A stretch of 10,400 bases of DNA from Chloroflexota bacterium (GTDB lineage Bacteria; Chloroflexota; Limnocylindria; Limnocylindrales; CSP1-4). The notes under the pieces were generated by a model that saw nothing but the letters and a program-made list of their open reading frames with translations, did not search any database and was not told the origin of the DNA. Numbering within the stretch: position 1 is the stretch's first letter; every line of letters begins with the position of its first letter. Made by a program: the position numbers and the translations under genes. Where the stretch lies: the NCBI GenBank assembly GCA_016200675.1, contig JACQEH010000009.1, forward strand, positions 1 through 10,400. Reading direction: 5' to 3'. Shown here one piece after another: positions 6,723-10,400 of the stretch.

Positions 6723-8084
6723 TCAATCCGTGCGAGGCACGGGACGTTCGTCGACGCGGGGCACGACCGCGTCGGTGACCTCGAGCGCGTTGTCGATGAT
6801 CGCGAATGCCTCCTGCAGCTGGCCCTGCGCGATGCAGAGCGGAGGGTTCGTGAAGATCGCGTTCCAGTGATTCATAGTGAACAGGCCGTCCGAGCGCAAG
6901 CGGGAATCGAGGGCCGCCATCTCCGGCGAGCTGCCGTTGAAGGGCGCCATCGGCTCCCTGGTCACCCGGTCCCGGATCAGCTCGATGATCCCGAAGAGGC
7001 CGATGCTGCGGACCGCCCCCACGCTCGGGTGGCGCGCCTGGAGGTCCGCGAGGTGGGCCTTGAGCACGGGATCGAGGCGCTGGGCGTTGCCCACCAGGTC
7101 GTCGTCGCGGAGGACGCCGATGGCCGCGATCGCCGCCGCGCAGCTCATGGGATGGGCTGAGTAGGTCAGCCCGCCGTAGTAGACGCGGTCGGCGAAGTAG
7201 TCGGCCACCTGGCGGCTCATGGCCACCGCGCCGAGGGGCAGGTAGGAGCTCGTCAGGCCCTTGGCCATCGTGATCATGTCGGGCACCACGTCCCAGTGGT
7301 CCACGGCGAACCAGCGACCGGTTCGCCCGAAGCCGGCCATGACCTCGTCGGCGATCATCAGGATGCCGTACTTCGAGCACAGCTCGCGGACGCCCGCGAG
7401 GTAGCCGTCCGGAGGGATGAGGATGCCGTTCGTCCCGGTGACGGTCTCGAGGATGAAGGCGGCAATGGTCTGGGGGCCCTCGTACTGGATGACCTCCTCG
7501 AGGTAGGCGAGGTGCTCCTGGACCGGCTCCGGCTGCTCGCGGCCCCAGCGCCACGGGTCCAGGACCCGGATGACGCCCGGAATGGCCGGCTCGCTCGCCC
7601 AGCGGCGTGGATCACCCGTGACGCTGATCGCCCCGGCGCTCGCCCCGTGGTAGGAGCGGAAGCGGGCCATGACCTTCTGGCGACCGGTGACCATGCGGGC
7701 CATGCGCAGGGCGTTCTCGTTGGCCTCGGCCCCGCCGAGGGTGAAGAAGAAGGTCTTCAGGTCGCCGGGGGTCAGCTCGGCCAGGAGCTCGCCCAGGCGG
7801 CCCCGGACCTCGGTCGCGAACTGGGGCGCCGCGAAGGCGAGGCGGTGGGCCTGGGCCGCGATGGCGTCGGCGACGCGGGCGTCGCCGTGCCCGATGTTGA
7901 CGCTCATCAGCTGACTGTTGAAGTCGATGTAGCGCTTGCCATCGGGATCCCAGAAGTAGACGCCCTCGGCCCGGTCGATGACGATCGGGTGGACCCGCGA
8001 CTGGGCCGACCAGGAGAAGAACGTGTACTGGCGGTTGAGGCGAACGATCTCCTCGGTCGTCAGCTGGTCGCGTGCGATTGCCAT
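6723..8084 (-). CDS. Class III (PLP-dependent) aminotransferase, probable beta-alanine aminotransferase
   Basis: This 453-residue fold-type I enzyme transfers an omega-amino group using pyridoxal phosphate. Visible motifs are FNSQLMSVNIGHG at 55-67, the cofactor phosphate loop GGAEANENALRMAR at 117-130, YHGA at 145-148, the ring-binding Asp246 in IADEVMAGFGRTGRW (244-258), the Schiff-base lysine Lys275 in MAKGLTSSYLPLG (273-285), and GLTYSAHP at 305-312, where Thr307 should hold the phosphate. The start at ATG 8084 has GAGGG close upstream. Length is normal for the family. Next to dihydropyrimidinase and beta-ureidopropionase the likely substrate is beta-alanine (or 3-aminoisobutyrate from thymine), yielding malonate semialdehyde with pyruvate or 2-oxoglutarate as acceptor. 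Taurine-pyruvate and GABA aminotransferases look very similar, so substrate is inferred from context. It diverges from the beta-ureidopropionase gene and is followed by the NCS1 permease gene. Confidence 0.88.
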   Translation of the reverse strand: MAIARDQLTTEEIVRLNRQYTFFSWSAQSRVHPIVIDRAEGVYFWDPDGKRYIDFNSQLMSVNIGHGDARVADAIAAQAHRLAFAAPQFATEVRGRLGELLAELTPGDLKTFFFTLGGAEANENALRMARMVTGRQKVMARFRSYHGASAGAISVTGDPRRWASEPAIPGVIRVLDPWRWGREQPEPVQEHLAYLEEVIQYEGPQTIAAFILETVTGTNGILIPPDGYLAGVRELCSKYGILMIADEVMAGFGRTGRWFAVDHWDVVPDMITMAKGLTSSYLPLGAVAMSRQVADYFADRVYYGGLTYSAHPMSCAAAIAAIGVLRDDDLVGNAQRLDPVLKAHLADLQARHPSVGAVRSIGLFGIIELIRDRVTREPMAPFNGSSPEMAALDSRLRSDGLFTMNHWNAIFTNPPLCIAQGQLQEAFAIIDNALEVTDAVVPRVDERPVPRTD

Positions 8085-8141
8085 GACGCCCTCGAATACA
8101 GGGACGCGGCGGACGCAGACGTGATGGCCGATTAGAGCACC

Positions 8142-8154
8142 CGCCTCCGAGGCG
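8142..8154. promoter_or_regulatory. Candidate operator dyad near the aminotransferase promoter
   Basis: CGCCTC-C-GAGGCG is a perfect 6-bp inverted repeat around one central base. It lies immediately upstream, in minus-strand terms, of the possible -10 box TCTAAT (8136-8131), where a dimeric repressor or activator could act. The symmetry is seen directly; binding is inferred. Confidence 0.35.
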
Positions 8155-8297
8155 ACGAGAGGGCCGCAGGTCCCGAATCTCGCTGCCGTTCGGGCTTTGC
8201 CACGGCCGCCGGCAGTCCGCCGGACCCGTTGTTTGGTGGCTTCCGGCCCGTGCCCTCACCGCCCGATGGGGAGAGCCTTGGACGAGTCGAGCCGAGT

Positions 8298-8333
8298 GCG
8301 GCCGGGTCGGCCGCGTGCGCCGTTCCAGAACGG
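8298..8333 (+). promoter_or_regulatory. Tandem stem and dyad in the beta-ureidopropionase leader
   Basis: Two inverted repeats lie back to back just before the ribosome binding site. The first is GCGGCC/GGCCGC (8298-8303 and 8309-8314) with a 5-base loop. The second is CCGTTC-CA-GAACGG (8320-8333), a 6+2+6 dyad that is far less GC-biased than its surroundings. The second ends one base before TAGGAGG. It could be an operator that blocks transcription start or early elongation, or an RNA stem that limits ribosome access. Confidence 0.4.
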
Positions 8334-8349
8334 TAGGAGGTACCCATTC

Positions 8350-9201
8350 ATGTCCCGTATCGTGCGGGCCGCCCTGCTCCAGGCGAGCTGGACGGGCGAC
8401 AAGGAATCGATGATCCAGAAGCACGAGGAGTACGCCCGCAAGGCCGCCGCCGACGGGGCCAAGGTCATGTGCTTCCAGGAGCTCTTCTACGGGCCCTACT
8501 TCTGCCAGGTCCAGAAGAAGGAGTACTACGCCTACGCTGAGCCGATCCCGAACGGTCCCACGACCATCCGGATGCAGAAGCTCGCCCGTGAGACCGGGAT
8601 GGTCCTGATCTGCCCGATGTACGAGGAGGACGACCGGACGGCCGGCATCTTCTACAACACGGCCGTCGTGATCGACTCGGACGGGACGTTCCTGGGCAAG
8701 TACCGCAAGACCCACATCCCGCATGTCGAGGGCTTCTGGGAGAAGTTCTACTTCCGCCCCGGCAACCTGGGCTACCCCGTCTTCGAGACGGCAGTCGGCA
8801 AGGTCGGCGTCTACATCTGCTACGACCGCCACTTCCCCGAGGGTGCCCGGGCCCTCGGCCTCAACGGCGCCGAGCTCGTCTTCATCCCGGCGGCCACGAG
8901 TCGCGGCCTGTCGGAGTATCTCTGGCGGGTGGAGCAGGTGAGCCACGCCCTGGCCAATGGCTACTTCGTCGGGACGATCAACCGGGTCGGCATCGAGTCC
9001 GAGTACGGGCCCGACGACTTTTACGGCCAGAGCTACTTCGTCGATCCGCGCGGCCAGTTCGTCGGCAAGGTCGGCGATGCCCACGAGGAGGAGCTGCTCG
9101 TCCGCGATCTCGAGATGGGGATGGTGGAGGAAGTCCGCCAGACCTGGCAGTTCTACCGCGATCGCCGGCCGGAGATGTACGCCGACCTCGTCCACGCCTG
9201 A
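8350..9201 (+). CDS. Beta-ureidopropionase (nitrilase-superfamily N-carbamoyl-beta-alanine amidohydrolase)
   Basis: This 283-residue cytoplasmic enzyme belongs to the carbon-nitrogen hydrolase (nitrilase) fold. It probably hydrolyses N-carbamoyl-beta-alanine to beta-alanine, CO2 and ammonia. The catalytic triad is visible: Glu44 in CFQELFYGP, Lys120 in GKYRKTHIP, and Cys157 in VYICYDRHFPEGARALGLNG. Other segments (GPTTIRMQKLA at 69-79, GNLGYPVFET at 138-147, and the MY near the C-terminus) resemble animal beta-ureidopropionase, which is longer at the N-terminus. The start at ATG 8350 has AGGAGG nine bases upstream; the frame is open further back, but nothing supports an earlier start. The dihydropyrimidinase gene follows after 131 bases on the same strand, making this the pathway partner. 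N-carbamoylputrescine amidase is the main alternative; gene context argues against it. Confidence 0.88.
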   Translation: MSRIVRAALLQASWTGDKESMIQKHEEYARKAAADGAKVMCFQELFYGPYFCQVQKKEYYAYAEPIPNGPTTIRMQKLARETGMVLICPMYEEDDRTAGIFYNTAVVIDSDGTFLGKYRKTHIPHVEGFWEKFYFRPGNLGYPVFETAVGKVGVYICYDRHFPEGARALGLNGAELVFIPAATSRGLSEYLWRVEQVSHALANGYFVGTINRVGIESEYGPDDFYGQSYFVDPRGQFVGKVGDAHEEELLVRDLEMGMVEEVRQTWQFYRDRRPEMYADLVHA

Positions 9202-9227
9202 TCCACGCCAACCCCCTGCCCTAGCGC

Positions 9228-9267
9228 GTCGCCGGTCGCCGATCCCCGCGGGTCGGCGCCCGGCGGC
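9228..9267 (+). promoter_or_regulatory. Long hairpin between beta-ureidopropionase and dihydropyrimidinase genes
   Basis: Arms 9228-9245 and 9250-9267 pair over 17 positions, with two G-T wobbles (9229/9266 and 9243/9252) and one T-C mismatch (9236/9259), around a CCGC loop. It begins 27 bases after the beta-ureidopropionase stop codon. No T-run follows, so a complete intrinsic terminator is unlikely. It could act as a partial terminator, an RNA-stabilising 3' structure for the upstream message, or part of an attenuator with the second hairpin at 9301-9321. Confidence 0.55.
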
Positions 9268-9300
9268 CGCTCATCCGCCCATCCAACTGCGTCCCTGAGC

Positions 9301-9321
9301 GAGCCCCGGAACGCCGGGCTC
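9301..9321 (+). promoter_or_regulatory. Hairpin abutting the dihydropyrimidinase ribosome binding site
   Basis: GAGCCC pairs with GGGCTC and an inner GG with CC, giving 8 bp with one bulged C and an AACG loop. It ends two bases before the AGGAGG site (9323-9328) of the dihydropyrimidinase gene. A stem this close could affect ribosome loading or keep the site in open RNA. The structure is seen directly; the function is inferred. Confidence 0.4.
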
Positions 9322-9332
9322 CAGGAGGTACG

Positions 9333-10400
9333 ATGCGCACCCTCATCAAGGGCGGCACGATCATCAACGCGGAGTCGACCGTCGTGGCCGACGTCCTCGT
9401 CGACGGCGAGGAGATCGCCCTCATCGGCCGCGATCTCGAGGTCGAGGCCGACCAGGTCATCGACGCCTCGGGCAAGTGGGTGATCCCCGGCGGCATCGAC
9501 GTCCATACCCACATGGAGCTGCCGTTCGGCGGGACCTTCGCCAAGGACACCTTCGAGACCGGGACCCGGGCGGCGGCCTTCGGCGGCACGACCACCATCG
9601 TCGACTTCGCCGTCCAACCCCGCGGCGGCACCCTCCACCAGGGCCTCGACGCGTGGCACGAGAAGGCCGACGGCAAGGCCTGCATCGACTACGGCTTCCA
9701 CTGCATCGTCTCCGACATGCGGGACGACGTCCTGCCGGAGATGGACCGCCTCGTCGAGGAGGGCGTCACCACCTTCAAGCTCTTCACGGCCTACCCGGGC
9801 GTGTTCTACAGCGACGATGCCCAGATCTTCAAGGCCCTGAAGCAGTCGGCGAAGAACGGTGCGCTCATCCTCATGCACGCCGAGAACGGCCCGGTCATCG
9901 ACGTCGTCGCGGCCGAGCTCGTCGCCGGCGGCACGACCGATCCGATCGGGCATGGCCTGGCCCGCTACCCGGTCTTCGAGGGCGAGGCCACCAACCGCGT
10001 CATCCGGCTGGCCAAGGGGGCCGGCGCGCCGGTCTACTTCGTCCACATGTCGGCCGCGGATGCGGTCAACGAGCTGCGGCGCGCCCGCGACGAAGGTCTG
10101 CCGGTCTTTGCCGAGACGTGTCCCCAATACCTCTTCCTCAGCCTCGAGGACCTCGGCCACGGGTTCGAAGGCTCGAAGTTCGTCTGCTCGCCGCCCCTCC
10201 GCGACGTCAAGGGCGGCCACCAGGACGAGCTCTGGAAGGCCCTCGTCTCCGACGACCTCCAGCTCGTGGCAACCGATCACTGCCCCTTCGACTTCCACGG
10301 CCAGAAGGAGCTCGGCCGGGGCGACTTTCGGAAGATCCCGAACGGCCTGCCGGGCGTCGAGAACCGCGTCGACCTCCTCCACGACGGTGGCGTCGTGACC
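9333..10400 (+). CDS. hydA: Dihydropyrimidinase (cyclic amidohydrolase), C-terminus beyond the window
   Basis: The first 356 residues of a metal-dependent cyclic amidohydrolase are visible; family members are usually about 460-480 residues, so roughly a quarter is missing at the right edge. It opens the ring of 5,6-dihydrouracil or dihydrothymine to the N-carbamoyl-beta-amino acid; relatives also act on hydantoins. All binuclear-metal ligands expected are present: His58 and His60 in DVHTHMELPF, the carboxylated Lys149 in FKLFTAY, His182 in MHAEN, His238 in VHMS, and Asp315 in ATDHCPF. The substrate-contact residues Tyr154, Ser286 (CSPPLR) and Asn337 (NGLPG) are also there. The start at ATG 9333 has AGGAGG four bases upstream. 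The beta-ureidopropionase gene lies directly upstream, which favours dihydropyrimidinase (also called pydB) over allantoinase or D-hydantoinase. Confidence 0.93.
   Translation, partial: MRTLIKGGTIINAESTVVADVLVDGEEIALIGRDLEVEADQVIDASGKWVIPGGIDVHTHMELPFGGTFAKDTFETGTRAAAFGGTTTIVDFAVQPRGGTLHQGLDAWHEKADGKACIDYGFHCIVSDMRDDVLPEMDRLVEEGVTTFKLFTAYPGVFYSDDAQIFKALKQSAKNGALILMHAENGPVIDVVAAELVAGGTTDPIGHGLARYPVFEGEATNRVIRLAKGAGAPVYFVHMSAADAVNELRRARDEGLPVFAETCPQYLFLSLEDLGHGFEGSKFVCSPPLRDVKGGHQDELWKALVSDDLQLVATDHCPFDFHGQKELGRGDFRKIPNGLPGVENRVDLLHDGGVVT

Larger units (their letters stand above)
8085..8349. promoter_or_regulatory. Divergent regulatory region of the pyrimidine-degradation genes
   Basis: These 265 bases separate the aminotransferase (minus) and beta-ureidopropionase (plus) starts and contain no convincing gene. 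The minus strand reads TCTAAT at 8136-8131, a possible -10 box for the aminotransferase operon, but no good -35 is seen. Several symmetrical elements are present: a 6+1+6 dyad at 8142-8154, a GC-rich stem at 8298-8314 and a 6+2+6 dyad at 8320-8333 just before the ribosome binding site AGGAGG at 8335-8340. The arrangement is what one expects for shared control of two divergent catabolic transcripts, but no specific regulator can be named. Confidence 0.55.

Noticed and set aside
8132..8347. Small minus-strand open frame (71 codons) in the divergent gap
   Set aside because: There is no clear ribosome binding site, no similarity that I recognise, and it overlaps the plus-strand leader elements.
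8197..8349. Earlier starts for beta-ureidopropionase (8197 or 8263)
   Set aside because: AGGAGG nine bases before ATG 8350 and the expected family N-terminus (VRAALLQ) favour 8350; the extension is basic, low-complexity and contains the dyads.
7612..9195. Long open frame (527 codons) on the minus strand across beta-ureidopropionase, the divergent region and part of the aminotransferase
   Set aside because: It overlaps two well-supported genes and a regulatory gap, with no family motif; a product of GC-rich codon bias.
9153..10382. Long open frame (409 codons) on the minus strand opposite dihydropyrimidinase
   Set aside because: It is antisense to a gene with complete active-site motifs; its product is a low-complexity string of Asp, Glu, Val, Gly and Arg typical of frames opposite GC-rich genes.
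1..10400. Defence system, prophage, transposon or CRISPR content
   Set aside because: No repeats with regular spacing, no integrase, transposase, nuclease or phage motifs were seen; all intact genes are metabolic or transport genes with similar base usage.

Overview
The window is very GC-rich (roughly 70 percent by eye), tightly packed, and every intact gene belongs to a recognisable bacterial family. Purine-rich Shine-Dalgarno sites sit in front of several genes (for example AGGAGG before the two plus-strand catabolic genes), and GTG starts are common. This fits a high-GC free-living bacterium such as a Chloroflexota or Actinomycetota member. The lineage is inferred from composition and style only, and no marker gene settles it.

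Layout. Positions 1-415 (minus) hold the N-terminal part of a membrane-anchored sensor protein that runs off the window. Positions 545-3962 (minus) hold a three-gene transport block in transcription order: a BMP/PnrA-type substrate-binding lipoprotein, a NupP/YufP-type permease and a NupQ/YufQ-type permease. No ATP-binding subunit lies between them. A 46-base divergent gap separates the lipoprotein gene from a plus-strand ribokinase-like PfkB kinase (4009-4941). A strong 14-bp hairpin (4953-4990) closes both this gene and the convergent gene that follows. Positions 5026-8084 (minus) carry an NCS1-family nucleobase/hydantoin-type permease and, upstream of it, a class III aminotransferase. A 265-base divergent regulatory region (8085-8349) separates these from plus-strand genes for a nitrilase-fold beta-ureidopropionase (8350-9201) and a dihydropyrimidinase (9333 to past the window end).

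How the genes may work together. The right half matches the reductive pyrimidine degradation route. The NCS1 permease would bring in uracil, thymine or a dihydropyrimidine/hydantoin. Dihydropyrimidinase opens the dihydropyrimidine ring. Beta-ureidopropionase releases ammonia, CO2 and beta-alanine. The aminotransferase would convert beta-alanine to malonate semialdehyde. The left half fits nucleoside uptake by a BMP-type ABC importer plus phosphorylation of the released ribose. Read as one locus, this is a nucleoside-to-beta-alanine salvage island. The first enzyme (dihydropyrimidine dehydrogenase), a nucleosidase/phosphorylase and the importer ATPase are not inside the window.

I did not find a clearly new system. 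The most interesting non-coding signals are a hairpin that buries the start codon of the first permease gene, a long 17-bp hairpin in the beta-ureidopropionase/dihydropyrimidinase gap, and dyads in the divergent catabolic promoter region. No tRNA, rRNA, CRISPR array, insertion sequence or phage gene was seen.
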